Shown here: positions 63,263 to 64,000 of the stretch, piece by piece
Numbering within the stretch: the stretch's first letter is position 1
How the letters are laid out: each line of letters begins with the position of its first letter
Notes under the pieces: generated by a model
The model's input: only the letters and a program-made list of their open reading frames with translations
Told to the model about the DNA's origin: nothing
Databases searched by the model: none
NCBI GenBank assembly: GCA_964036275.1
Contig: OZ038440.1
Location: 3,943,690 to 4,007,689, forward strand
DNA length: 64,000 nt
Direction of reading: 5' to 3'
Source of the DNA: Litoditis marina
Lineage: Eukaryota > Nematoda > Chromadorea > Rhabditida > Rhabditidae
Translations under genes and position numbers: made by a program

Positions 63263-64000
63263 CTGCAGTTTGCGCGGACTTCTGAATGAACCACGAGGAA
63301 TGCGAGATCTGTAATTATGAGAGTCATTAAAACGACTCCAACCGGAAATTATGATGAGTTTGTAGTGTGCGGTTACAAAACTTGAGAGAGTGTTTGTTAT
63401 CAGACACTCCATTCAATTGGTATAAAACCGTGTTCGGTTTTTGAAACAAGAGTGAACTTTCGTTACGTAAGCTATAATCATATTACATCATAAAAGCCAC
63501 TCTAAACGTAAATAATCTTATCCAACTCTATGTTTCGTCTGAGAAACGTGTATTGCGATAAAACGATGCTCAGAAAACAACTCACCTTTGCAGTGGGCTA
63601 GCGGAGAACTGCATAGGACTACCGATATCGGGTGCGGTGGAGAAATCCAACGAAATAAGTGATGATTCACTCCCGAATGAACGCAAATCCATTGTAGAAA
63701 GTGCGTTTTTGATCTGAAAAACGTCAAATTCAAATTTATTAGTTATTTAGACTAAACTGGAACACATAGTGACATACTACGTTTTTTTTTAAATTATGAT
63801 GTGTGTTATGCATATATTCTAATGATATTACCGTATAAATATGAATGTGTCTGAATAATGTTTATAAACGTAGTGTGAGTTTGGAAAAAACATAAAAAGT
63901 ATGAGTTTGAAGTGAACAATGTGAGTATGAGTATGGTGCGAGTAAAAAGGTTTTTTCAAGACAAACCTTGAGTCGTTTCATGGCGAGATCGTTGGAAGAA
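63263..64000 (-). CDS. Internal exons of an unrecognised gene (partial)
   Basis: Three exon-like segments join in frame on the minus strand: 63967-64000 (SSNDLAMKRLK, running off the window), 63586-63713 (IKNALSTMDLRSFGSESS...FSASPLQ) and 63263-63308 (SRIPRGSFRSPRKLQ). Donors are GTTTGT, GTGAGT and GTTTAG; acceptors are CTGAAA and CTGTAA on the + strand, i.e. TTTCAG and TTACAG. The encoded stretch is Ser/Pro-rich and basic towards its end, with SP sites that could be phosphorylated. I do not recognise the family, and no catalytic motif is visible. Confidence 0.5.

Overview
The window looks like a nematode chromosome, most likely from a Caenorhabditis-type (rhabditine) worm. It is AT-rich, its genes have many small introns with TTTCAG-like acceptors, and it carries an ABU/PQN-type pharyngeal cysteine/glutamine-rich gene family plus an ortholog of the worm stonin gene unc-41. 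All exon structures were assembled by hand from splice signals and frame continuity. No search was run.

Layout. 1-209 (+) is the 3' end of an ABU/PQN-like gene. 0.2-8.6 kb is gene-poor and repeat-rich: a long inverted repeat, a GGTTACC hairpin element, a CR1-like reverse-transcriptase relic and dispersed repeats. 7.7-20.2 kb is a rearranged segmental duplication of the form A - S1 - A' - S2. A and A' are inverted arms of about 4 kb, each holding a complete 304-codon ABU/PQN-like gene (8778-10712 on +, 15271-17764 on -). S2 is the genuine 3' end of the stonin gene. S1, at the centre of the palindrome, is a decayed direct copy of the last four stonin exons.

18.8-37.6 kb (-) is one large stonin gene (unc-41-like). 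I resolve 38 coding exons in a single continuous frame of about 1,790 codons. It has a disordered N-terminus, a 299-codon Tyr/Gln-rich exon, three DPF motifs and a C-terminal stonin/mu-homology region. 37.6-42.1 kb holds a dimeric satellite-like array and palindromic elements. Further minus-strand genes follow: a major-facilitator transporter (42.1-46.0 kb), a PPM1A/B-type PP2C phosphatase (49.2-54.3 kb), an apparent seven-transmembrane receptor-like protein of 347 aa (56.9-61.0 kb), and the edge of an unrecognised gene (63.3 kb to the window end).

The genes do not form an obvious operon; intergenic distances are several kb. Stonin acts in synaptic-vesicle endocytosis. The ABU/PQN-like genes probably encode secreted structural proteins. 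The most unusual content is the inverted duplication with a stonin pseudogene at its core, the Tyr-rich exon of stonin, and several families of small hairpin elements spread through introns.
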